Assembly: GCF_000972845.2 (NCBI RefSeq) | Contig: NC_040032.1 | Location: 15,961,358 to 16,025,357, forward strand | Direction of reading: 5' to 3' | Length of the DNA: 64,000 nt | DNA from: Larimichthys crocea | Taxonomy: Eukaryota > Chordata > Actinopteri > Sciaenidae | Shown: piece after piece, positions 34,833 through 46,107 of the stretch | Position numbering within the stretch: the stretch's first letter is position 1 | Layout of the letters: every line of letters begins with the position of its first letter | Made by a program: the position numbers and the translations under genes | The notes under the pieces: model-generated | What the model saw: only the letters and a program-made list of their open reading frames with translations | What the model was told of the DNA's origin: nothing | Databases searched by the model: none

Positions 34833-37800
34833 TTAATGCTGTTAAAGCTAAAACCTTGTGACCCAAGTCCTTGCTGTAGTCGAACGTAACATTGAAACAT
34901 TTTATGATAACCAGACAACCAATTTGGAGTTGTGTTTAAAAATGTAACAGGCTAAAATGTGAAAAAACTTATTTAAACTGAGTTATTCATAATACTTCCA
35001 TTCTAAAAGTAAAAATGGAACAGGACATTGAGACACAAAGAGAGATAGCACTGACACGGATGGTTATGGGTGAGGACATATGAGAACTGGACAGAATAAA
35101 AAGTTCACTTGGAAAAAAATAATAATGATAATACCACATACCAAGTACTGGAAAGAAGTGAAAGCAATGTGAGATAGTACATACTCACTACAGATGTAAC
35201 GTTATATAATTAAGCTGCCAACAGGGTCATGATGCCAAACCATTAGTATGTTATTTTGGCAACCAGGGCTGAGGGAATAGCTGTGTGTGCTTTTAACAGA
35301 GGCTCAAATGATGCCGCGTGGAAGCCTGTAAAAATAAAGCAGGACAATGGAGATGTGGATAGAGGCCACAGTTAAGCTTGAGACAAGTTGAGAGAAACAA
35401 GTATAAATCAGGTGACAGCAAGTCAGTCCGAAGCCTGAACAGACCTAAAGAGCACTCTGAAGCTCTGCATCCAACAGCTACAGCTGTCTCCCATGGCTCC
35501 ACTCATTTTTCCTTGTCGTACACTTTTCTTGTCTCCATTTTGTCTCCTAAAACTGGCTTTTGTTCCCTTTTTTAGTCCAGTAGTCCAGTAGAATTGTACG
35601 GTTATTTATATCATTATCTGAGCTCACAAAACTAGTAAGCATATATAGCCTTGAAGTATATAAAGAGTAGCTCTCTGTTCTTTCAGAAATAAACAGATGA
35701 TGGATGCATAATTTCATGTCTCTGTCATTTCTATTCACTTTCAGTCTTAGTCTCAGTTCTTAGAGTCATTTGGTATGATCAAGAGTGAGATCAGCCAGTG
35801 ATCAGTGGTTTACTTTAACATTTATGCTTCACCCAAGCAGTCTGATTGCCACTTAAGTGCAGAGGGCTCATGGGTCCCCCTCTTGATTCTGGTACTGGTG
35901 CAAAAAAAAATCTCTACCGACTCTTATAAAGCAACCATATTTAGAAACGCACGATGAGCTGCTGATGCACATGAATTCATTCCATATATTTGCTGGCTAA
36001 ATTGGCATGTGGGTCCCACAGTGGATAGCATTAGGAGAGTCTATGTGCTTGTGCCATATTGTGCAATACAATGCAAGCCATAATTATATTTTGCAGGCTC
36101 TATTGCCTGATTCTCTGTCCAGACTCTGTCTACTTGCCTTCAGCCATTGCTGCAGTCTATGATGGAGCACGCCTATGCAATTTTTTATTTTTTTTTTTTC
36201 ACTACAGGGCAGCTCCCAAGGTGATAAGGTTGTCGAATAGGGTCATCAAACCAGTCAGTGAATAACCCCTGTCCCCTAAGGATGGAATTAATGTGATGAA
36301 AAGTTGACAGCACACAGGTTTGGAGTTACTAAATGTCAAACCTCATCCTTGAGCCTTATTCCCCACATGGCTGCATACAGCAACCCTCATTCACGGACAG
36401 TATGTTTAGATAATACTAACATGCAACAGAAAATAGTTTGGAGAGAAAACAAAATGCCACCAGGATTACAGTTTTTATCAACCGAATGAGGAAATGGTTT
36501 TAATGCATGTACCTGCCAGGTTGCAAAATATTCACTGACATCGCAATTTGCAATTTGCAATTTGCAAAATATCCGCTTGTCGCAACTAAAACAAGCAGTT
36601 TTATAGTTGTGTGCAGGCAGTCAGAGCACAATAAGTTACTGATAAATACTTAAAAGTTTACATTTACCATTGTTTACGTTAAGATTCTACCAAAACCACA
36701 TTGCTTTTCTAATCTTAACCACTAATTTTTAGTGTCTTTATTGGCTAAGCATAACCGCCTGCAGACGTCAGGATGCAAACTCCAAACTAGTGCTGTTTGT
36801 ACGCCCACCATCTCTGACCTCCTTCCTACACCGCGTGTGCAGTAAACAAAAAAAAAACCTAGCACTTTCTTCAACAGATAAAAAGTTATTAGTACTCAAT
36901 CAAGGCAATTATTGTTTCTCTCAGAACGAATATAGAAAAACAAATTAGTAGTATATAGACATTATTTCTAGGAGACAGGGTTGCATACAAAGCAGTAAAT
37001 TGAAAGCCTCGTGAGAGGAGAGCGGACCTTTTTAATGTGCTACACAAATTGCAAACAGTGCAAGTAAAAGACTCGTACTAAACAATCTCACTAAAGCAAC
37101 AACAAAAGCTCAGTTAAGTTAAAAAAACAATTACACTATAAGTTAGTTAGACTCAATAAATGTATTTGTAGAAAAAAAAAATTCTAACACTTCTAAGTGT
37201 TTATAAAAGTTTTATACTTGTTTTAAAAGCATCTTACAAGGACAGTATTACCTTTTGCCTAATGTTTTTTTGTTTTTTTTGTATAGAATACTGTATCAAG
37301 TGACTAAATAATACAATTTGACTATGGCATTTCCATGCTCCATTAAATGGAAATATTGAGTGTAGGTGTATTACATTGTTCACATTACAATTTGACCTTA
37401 CACAAATGTGTTTCCATGACAAGGTCAATAGCTGGGTAATTTCCGTATGTGTCAAGATCAAGAGTGCGTGAAACCATAATTGGATGATTCAGTTATGGGT
37501 TCATACACATTACCTGTGTAATCAGTATTTTTTACCCCCCAAAGTCAAGCAGTTTATGTGTTAAGATAACAACTATTGGTTGGTTAAGAACCTGTCTGAT
37601 CATCTGAATGGAAGATACCTGACCTATCAGGCTTTGTTTCAGTCACGTTATGTTCAGTTATATTCATATCGTCCCAGTAATTACTTTGGTGAGTATAGCC
37701 AATAGAAATGATGACCTAACCTACAAAAGTAGCATACAGCAGAATTATTCTTGAAAAACATACAAAGATGATAATAATCTTTCTCTGTGAAGCTGCAGCC

Positions 37801-40599
37801 TTTTTAATAATAATTAATACACTTGATACAATAACAATAAAAATCTATTATTTACAATGAGCTGCTATTATGCTGAAATGCTCGGTTTGATTGCCCCAGT
37901 TTGCCGCATAAATTCGTATAAAACATAAGCACAAACAATTTGTCCTTCAGAAATCTAAGTCTTAAACAATGCGGGCTTCAAGTGTGCAGAGAGCAAGTTT
38001 CTTTCCTCCGCTTCAAACTTTTGAATATCTCAACCATATTAAAATGTAAAGATGTGATAAAAAATGCTCACTGTGTGTTTCAGTCACTTAGACCTCATGA
38101 AATATTTCCCAGGGTGCAATGAAGCGGCCAAATGAAGTGAGTGGATGACTTTTTCCAGACCTGGCCACAGCTCTCACATTAGACAACCCATCAACAGGCA
38201 CATTTGCTGGGGAGAAAACACTGATGGTGCGATTAGGCTGGAGGTGAACCTCAAGGCCTTAGACAGCAGTTTGCATCTTGGCTTCCAATAGCCATAGAAA
38301 ATGTATTATAGTGTCCAGCTTACGATTGTGCTGTTTTAGTTTTATTATAAACATACCGACAGACATTAAATACAAATGTCAGAAATGATTTCGTCTTCAT
38401 ACTTACATAAGGGACTCTGGGAGTGGAATATTTGCAACATAAGACACAAACCTTGAAAGATGAAAGAAGGCCAAAGAAGGCAAATCTTTTAATCCTCCAC
38501 AATCTGGGCTGCAACATAAACCAGGGACAAAAGGATCAGAGAAGCCGTGTCCATCCATCTGGGTTTAAAGAGTATACGACTGCGCTCATTAAATTCACAA
38601 CTTGTGCTTATTATTATGAAAGTGGAATGGGTGAATTATGATGAGGAATAAAATAGAGAAAGGTAACTTGGCTCAGGAAAATGATCTTGTCTTTCAGTAT
38701 TACTTGAGGAGGAGACACAGTAATATAGTTTTTATTGAACTGATTCAGCACCACTCCAGGTCAGATTAAGGAGCACCGCTGAGTATGTTGTCATTACCAA
38801 GAGAATAACCAGTGTTTCCTAGTGAAGTCGCATGCCCTCTGTCAGATTAAGTCAATTTTACTCATGCCCATTTTTTTTTACACATTACAAATACTTCTGA
38901 CGTATATTATATTATGACTCAGTAGTAATGCTATCTGACAGAAATGATGTAGAATTACAACAACAACACATTTACTGTCTGATATTTATGAAACTAGTGC
39001 TGAAAGATGAGTCACTTCATTGATTATTAAACATAAAAATAGAACAATAGAACAAAACTATTTATTTTATAATCTTTTGCCATTGAAAACCATTGAAAAA
39101 AGAATTTGCTCACATCTTTCAAATCTAAAAAATCTCTGACAAGACAAAATGATCCATTTAAAGATGTCTCCTCTAAATCTGATACCATTTTTTAAATATA
39201 TATTTTATGGCAAATTTATTGCTTGAAAGTAAATAAATGAACAGATTCACATGATGAAAATAATCACTAGTTCCTGCCCCAAAATTACCGTCATGGTATT
39301 CAACATTTCCAGATTAACAACATTGTCATGAATCCCATTTTAATATGTTACTGTGTTCATCAGGGATACATTAATATTCCTCTATAATCATGAGGAAGTA
39401 ATTATACCAATCATCAGACCGGATCTGGTAATTCTAATACAGGGTTTTAGCACCATTGTCCAACCCTGAGGTCAGAATTTACATCCCGTATGTATGAAAA
39501 AATATTTTCCAAAAACAAAGTACTCAAAGAGAGAAGTATGTCATCAGAAAGTACTGTGTACTAGAAGATCTAAGCCTTTATATCTTACATTCCCAAACTT
39601 TGCTGATATGGATCTTTTCTTTTACTTTGCAGGCATCATTTCCATGTGCAGGTAAGTTCCCTATTGTTTAAGGAATATATGATGCAGTGCAAAAGCTGTC
39701 GACAGCACTTTCATGCAATAATAGCTGCGAGGAAGAGAAGAAATGGATGTGAGGTGCCACACATGGTTTTGTCCATTGTAGTCACTTTTCACTCCCCCAC
39801 AGGTCCTCAAGAGTCTCCGTGTACCTCTGTATGCAACACAAAATGCTGAATGCTGGAGCCGGAGACTAACTGAAGGCGAGCACTTTGATGAGAATCCAAA
39901 TATTCCTGGAGAGATCACTTCTTGAATATCGTCTTACAAACGTCGAAAATGTTGCGGATGATACTGCATGTTGCAAACAAAACATGCGCGGCCTATTAGT
40001 CATGCACGAGGCGGCAAGGGTTCAGTGTTAAAGAAACCAGAGTGAGCTGAGAAATGCTGCTGCTTCAGCAACAGCAAATCTTGCTGCTTGGGAAACTGAT
40101 AGAGGAGTGACCTCATCCAACCCTGTCATCCAACACAGCTGAAATGCCCCTGAGCAGGGCATTAAACAAGGCATGGAGAAACTGCAGTAGTAGCTCTGCT
40201 CTGGGGCCAACAAGACAAGGCTGTATAGTGTTTGTACTTGCTTGCTCCCAGCTGTGCGTGTGGGTACACATGGCCTATAACTCCCCCCCCCTCCTGCTGC
40301 TATTGCTGTAAATAGGGATGTATTTTTGGTAAACATGCCTTGTTAAATGAGGAATAAGAATTCTAGTTTATTGAACGCTGCCTCTGCAGTGACAGTAGAG
40401 TCAGTAAAGTCCAACAGTATCTTAAAAGTGGATGCCTCACTGCACTCCAGGCAGTATATATATATATTTTTTGTATATGTAAGGCATAAGCAGCAAGTTT
40501 AGTCAGCAGTCTTGTAAATTTGGCATAATAGAGTGTCACCATCCCAACATCTTGTGCTCAGCAGGAAGTAAGTTGGCTCCCCGGTGCTGGTCTTGTTTA
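34833..40599. other. Gene-free segment
   Basis: No gene or recognised transposon. Small direct repeats: tagtccag twice at 35573-35591 and gcaatttg units at 36543-36567. A possible tiny exon-like arrangement at 39633-39651 was considered and rejected. Confidence 0.5.
36543..36567. repeat. GCAATTT tandem repeat
   Basis: Three and a half perfect 7-bp units. Confidence 0.9.
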
Positions 40600-41440
40600 G
40601 TTTCTATGTTGGCGTGCGATATAATGAATAATACGCTTGTAGTTTTTCCTTATGAGCTAGAATAAATGGGAAAGCATACATTTGCGTGGTGAAATACTTC
40701 CACTGAGACTGTGTGGGAGGAAGAGACGGAGAGAGAGGAAGGGAAGAGGGGGTAATTGTTTGAGAGCTTGTTATATCATCACTGAGTAATAATTGCTGTA
40801 ATTAGTGAGAATGTACATCCATCTCCTTCACATCGGCTCATGGAAAAAAAGGGATATATTTGACAATAGGGCAAACAGATTGTTTTGTTGCAAAGATTAC
40901 TTAGAGTTTAAAATCATATCAGATGTGGGGGCAAATCTCCTCTGTATTCAAGCAGTCGGTGATAAGAGTCTCTGGCGATCCATAATGTTTGTCTGCAGTA
41001 ATTAACTCGAGGTGAAGATTATGGGAGATTTCTTCTCTAGTGTGTGCACGCATCATGCAGAATTCATATTCTGACCTAAGCCTGAAACAATGGGCCTCAT
41101 TTATAGCTTCTGCACCAGCTGATAAAGAATGGAGTTGACAGCGATCAAAACTGCACACTAATCTACCCAGCTGGCATTTGTCATTGATATGTATTTATGG
41201 CAACTGCACTATGCATTTGAATGCACTTTCTACATTATAAGCGAGACAACAAAAGGAGAGATTTGCAATGTTGCTGCAAAAACTGGGTTGACGGAGGGAG
41301 TCCATAATATCGGCTGCCAATATTCAGGTAATCACGCTATGTCAAGGTGTCATGGCTGTCACTTCTTTACACAGGAATGTGATGGCTGTGTTCGCTCAGC
41401 TGTAGAATTCTGCTTCTGTTGTGTCGCAGTTAAGTGAATT
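40600..41440. promoter_or_regulatory. Candidate conserved non-coding segment
   Basis: Repeat-poor stretch with clustered homeodomain-type cores (ggtaattgtttg at about 40750, gtaataattgctgtaattag at about 40785) and complex sequence through 41430. No coding frame with a domain. Inference from composition only. Confidence 0.25.
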
Positions 41441-43845
41441 GTAAATTTCAAGTAAATAAACATAGCGTTGGCATTTAAATGACAACCCGAACAGAAAAAA
41501 AGCATCGACGGACAAAGGGGATTTGGATTAAACAGAAGTGAGTTGGTGCACTAGTTCTACAGACGTGCATGATGTGTGTGGGGGGGGGGGTCAAAAAACT
41601 GGCATGAGAGCTAATTAAAGGTCATAACCTTTAACTGAGCAGTTGATTAAACCAATTCACACATCCAATGAAGGTTAAAGCTGCTTATCTCTATTGTTTT
41701 CTGCTCTGTTTTTCATCGATCCAAAAAAAACTTAATTAAAAGTGATTAAAAAGATTTGAAGTTATTATTATCAATTATCAATGACACTGCAAAATATTTA
41801 GTATCTGTATATGTTTTCTCTCATTTGACAGTTTTTCAAAAGAATAAATGAGTGTTTGCAACAGACAGTATCATATTCAGTATATTTGCTCATACTGAGC
41901 AAATTTCTTTTCTTTTTTTTCTTTTTTTAATCAATTTCGCTTCCATGAATCAAAAAGATGTGTTTTGGGGTTATGAGGAAGAGAGAGAGCACAATTTGAT
42001 CCTATTTGAAACCTCCCTAAGCCTTCAAGTTAACTGTCAGGAATCAATGTCATTACACTGTCGGGATAAACAAATATCAATAGGGCTTTTTGGAAGGGTT
42101 AACTATGGCGCTGATTGGATCCGCAGCCTTCCGTGGAAGGGAAGCTCTTTAAATTGCTTCTTTTCTCTTGTGTTTTGGGGAGTTGTCCCTTTCTTCCTGA
42201 ACAGCGTGGACTGTGTGGGTAACTGTTGCTGATGTGAGCCTATAAAAGCTGTATATGAATAACAAATAATCTTGATTGGTCAAAAAAAGCTTCTAATGTT
42301 AATGGCGCTGGGCTGTGAGAGGTACAGAAATACCGTGTACAAAAAAAAAAAAATACCGTATTCATGCACTGTTGGCCTTGCATGAATAGCACTTGGATTT
42401 AAATATGGTGCGCCAAGTCCTTTTATGATTACACATTAGAAGCTTGAGGAACAATTGTAAACTATATGTGCCACTTTCCAGTTAATCCATTATACATCCA
42501 TCACCCATCTTACAGAAGCCACCTCTTGTGCTCTCTGAACACTGCCCATGCCAAGGAAAGGGTTTGACTATAGATGCAACTGCTATTAACTGAATTAACT
42601 CCAGCCAGGAGCACAGCTCAGGGAGAACACACCAATTCCATTATCTCAGCTGGACGGAGGCCATTCTCTCTCTGCCACTTCCGCAGCCAAAGTGCTCCAA
42701 GCATGTGAGTCCACCAAACCCCATTGTACAGAGACACAACATGCAACCAACTCTCAGATGCACTCTATCAAAGTCTTTCCGCTTGAAATATTCATCTAGC
42801 TGGAAAACCACATTTGAATCTTTTGAAAAAAGAAAAAAAAAAAGTAAAAGAGGGTACAAATATTTAATTTGTTTTTCCTTTTACTAAGGCAGCTACATGA
42901 ACCACAGTGAACCCGGGAATGTTTGGTACACTTTAGTTTACATATAAACCCGTTCCTAGGACATTCTAAACACATTTCCTTTTCTCAGCTGTCCTTACTG
43001 TTGAATACACATGAAGAGCAGTGTAAACAGACAGCAGTTTGAAAAGTGATTATATAAAGCTAAACATATTGTGGTAAATCATTTTTGTACTTTATATTAT
43101 GGCTCATAATATGGCTAATAATGAAACAATGGTGGCAATTAAAGAATAATGACAGTGATAATATAGTGTGAATTTCATTTTTGCAATAGGTTTATAATAC
43201 GGTAAACCCACAAGAGTATAGAAAGTAAACATCAGGTAAAGGGTAACAATATTGCAATGAGCTAATTATAACATCATGTTTTCATTACTGTAATACATTT
43301 AGAACAGAATAAGAGATGATACCTACCTCGTCTCTGTTCTGTGCGCTGTCAAAGCATGAAAAAAATAAAACATGCAGACATTAAAAGAATATCCATAAAA
43401 CATATATCGCATTTAATGAGATAAGATACATGCAATTCTGCAGGGTACAATGATATTACTAACAAGGGAAGCTCTGAGACATGTTTGCTTTCAGTATTAT
43501 TCAGCCATGTTAATCATATATGAATATAATAGCAGAAAAACACTCAAAGCAACATGACTTTCCGTCTTGAACCCGAGGAGAGGGCACTGTTTGTCTCTGC
43601 CTTATCATCAATTTATCACTTACACAGTCACAAAACAGAAGGAAGACATATGCTAAAGAGTGTAATTATTTTGATTACCACTTTAGACAAATTGTGCAGT
43701 GCATAACGTAAGGTAATTCCTAATGGAGATGTTTATAATTGACTGTGTTCGGTATCTTCCAGGTAGTAGGCTTGTTTGGAGGTGCTCGGGGTTCATTTAT
43801 TTGTACAAAGCAATTCTAAGTGAGAAAATGTTTTCATTGAAAAAA
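41441..43845. other. Gene-free segment
   Basis: G11 at 41580-41590 and A13 near 42341-42353. The open frame at 41852-42232 (126 codons) has no recognised domain. No transposon ends found. Confidence 0.5.
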
Positions 43846-43866
43846 GGGGGGGGGGGGGGGGGGGGG
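43846..43866. repeat. G21 homopolymer
   Basis: Twenty-one consecutive G, directly preceded by A6. Such a run can form G-quadruplexes and is prone to sequencing error. A C-rich run lies about 215 bp downstream. Confidence 0.95.
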
Positions 43867-44075
43867 AAGCCGAAATTTTTCAATTTTCTGACTGGTGGGA
43901 AGAAAATAAAGCTGCAAACTCAAGCTGCCAGCACATTCCAAAATGACTGTTAGGAGTAGAGTGAAATTATCTGGCCAGCTGTTTAGGAAGGCGATGACAA
44001 GTGGTTCCTTCATTATAAGAACAGGAATTAATGGATTTCGCTTTCACACTGCGCGTGTTCGTAAGGGGCTGTGGC

Positions 44076-44094
44076 ACCCCCACCCCCCCCCCCC
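44076..44094. repeat. C-rich homopolymer tract
   Basis: CCCCC, A, then 12 C, followed by A8. It is complementary to the upstream G21 tract. Confidence 0.9.
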
Positions 44095-44298
44095 AAAAAA
44101 AATACATGACGACTGTGAAAGGGGGATGTGAGAGGCTATAAACTGTCACCTAAAGTCACACATCATTTATTCGTACGTGCAATGAGTGCAATCACTCAGT
44201 TAATCTATTACATCATTTATTATTGATAATGAAACTATTCCTCACTTCATTGATATATAAGTAATATTTGCAGGGTATGGTCATTGCAGTAAGTGGTT

Positions 44299-44352
44299 TA
44301 TAATATATATATATATATTATATATATATAATATATATATATATATAATATA
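44299..44352. repeat. Imperfect (TA)n tract, largely palindromic
   Basis: TA units interrupted by ATTA and TAATA phase changes. Almost entirely A and T, and able to fold back on itself. Confidence 0.9.
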
Positions 44353-44419
44353 GTTTATTCATACTCCTATAACTTGTCTGTAACTTGTTTATTAATTTGA
44401 GTTATTTAACAGTTCACAA

Positions 44420-44501
44420 TGGACAGGGACAATACTGATAACATATCTGTTAATTGCCTGTGGACAGGGACAATACTGATAACATATCTGTTAATTGCCT
44501 G
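44420..44501. repeat. Perfect 41-bp tandem duplication
   Basis: Copies at 44420-44460 and 44461-44501 are identical (each begins tggacagggacaatactg and ends ttaattgcctg). It is the third exact 41-bp duplication in the window. Confidence 0.95.
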
Positions 44502-44825
44502 TCAGTGAAGTGACGTCTGAATAAAAGGCTACATTATTGTTATATTGTTTGTTTTGTTCTGTGGTTGGTGTGCAATCCAACAGTTTTCAAAAATACCCAG
44601 TACACAGAAAAAACATTTCTTCATTTATCATTTGTCATTTATTGTGATTCACCAAAGGCTGCATTTGCACTCATCTTTGAAATACTGAATATTAGATATG
44701 TTTGCCATCTGATCAAAGAAAAGTTGATGTTATGAGTCGGCTTGTCTGGTTGTTGCTGCTAAAATATCCCAGATATCATGCCTCTGGATCAATTTATTGA
44801 GGATGTTTCATCATTTCTCTGTCAT

Positions 44826-44866
44826 TTTTCATTCAAGGATGTTCATAGAACATCCTTGAATGAAAA
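44826..44866. repeat. Perfect 19-bp inverted repeat (hairpin, 3-nt loop)
   Basis: Left arm TTTTCATTCAAGGATGTTC at 44826-44844, loop ATA, and right arm the exact reverse complement at 44848-44866. There is no T tail of a Pol III terminator type and no transposon flank. Confidence 0.95.
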
Positions 44867-46077
44867 TGTTATATAAAAAAAGTGAAGTGGACTTGTGTCA
44901 TGTTGAGAGCAGATAATAACAAGGTTTATGGACTCTGCTGCAGTGTTTCACCTTTGTTTGTGCTTGCTAATGGAACTCACCACCCGCCCACCTTTAGTAA
45001 GGTATTTGTCAGACAAAGAGCTTACTTTTCCATCATATGTACACAGAATATTGTGCCTTTGCATACATGGGGCCATTAGCACACTATAACAAGGTTCAAT
45101 TTTAATGCTGAATTTCTAGGAAAGAAAGATTTTTTTGCTATTCCTCCTGTTGTTTTAAAACCACATCAGATGAAGCCGTGAGGCAAGGCATTACAGACAT
45201 TATACATATTAGTGTTGCACTGTAACTCATTTACAATATCCAGTAATGGAACACATGTTTATTACCATTTGTTTGACACATAGCATACTGTTTCTAAAAA
45301 TAAGCATTCTGCAGGATTCTATACATAAAAAAGAGAAACATTCCTTCTAAGCACAAAAAACAGAACAAATGTATGTCTTGGTATTTTTCAATGCAGGGAT
45401 CAAAGACAGCAGCCGACGCGAGCCAGGCAACGAGAGGAAACGAACAGCTCGGCCTGCACATTGTGAACTGCATTGTTATTTCATACAGCACACTCCAGTG
45501 ACATTTTCCGCAACATACATGGGTAATTCATAGCAAGTGCGAGATCAAAACAATAAAATAAATTGCTGGAGAATCATATTGAGGTTGTCAATACAGGCAT
45601 CCCAAGAGAGGCAGGGGAAGATACTGAGAGAGGAAAAAGAAAGAGCATTATAGAGAAGGTAAGTGACCAGGTAGCTCATAGTATTAAATACAGCATGTCA
45701 TTGGCGTTTGAACATTTTTTTCTGCAACTTTCACCCTCAGGCAATCTATTGTGAGTGACAGAAAATGTTGTTAGCGATGCAGCCTGATGACAAAATGTGT
45801 CTCTCCCAAATAATTCATATTTGGAACTATGTGTGTAACCAACAATTGATTCAACACCATTGAGTACAAACATTTTATTAAAACGAAATCAAACTTTCAC
45901 ACGTCTGTTTATCTGATTTCATCTAATGCATTTGACCTATGTGGAACCATTTTGCCTAATTTGCAATTGTAGTAAAACTGCATTATAAATTTAGACACTG
46001 GCAGCAAAACTAAAAGTGTATTTAATGAAGCATACCTCGCACAGATCCTCAATGTCTAGCTGCACATTGTAATTATC
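44867..46077. other. Gene-free segment
   Basis: No gene. A CpG-containing patch at about 45405-45465 (agccgacgcgagccagg) stands out from AT-rich flanks, but nothing else supports a function. Confidence 0.45.
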
Positions 46078-46107
46078 TCTCCAAATCCTACACACTGGTC
46101 CTCTAAA
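46078..46107. mobile_element. MITE terminal fragment
   Basis: Reads ccaaatcctacacactggtcctctaa, the right terminus of the TTAA-ended MITE family with two differences. The matching left end was not found within 400 bp, so this is a truncated copy. Confidence 0.6.

Noticed and set aside
35573..35591. tagtccag direct pair
   Set aside because: Two 8-bp units only; ordinary slippage.
39633..39651. Exon-like arrangement: pyrimidine tract, CAG, 19 bases, then CAG/GTAAGT
   Set aside because: Both splice signals look good, but a 19-base exon with no neighbouring exon cannot be supported from sequence alone.
40919..41158. Phrase gggcctcatttatagc near 41092, similar to tttataaatgagccctc near 49294 in the opposite orientation
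   Set aside because: Possibly shared ends of a fish repeat, but the match is short and no longer similarity was seen.
41852..42232. 126-codon plus-strand frame
   Set aside because: Begins in a T-rich tract that encodes Phe/Leu runs; no domain.
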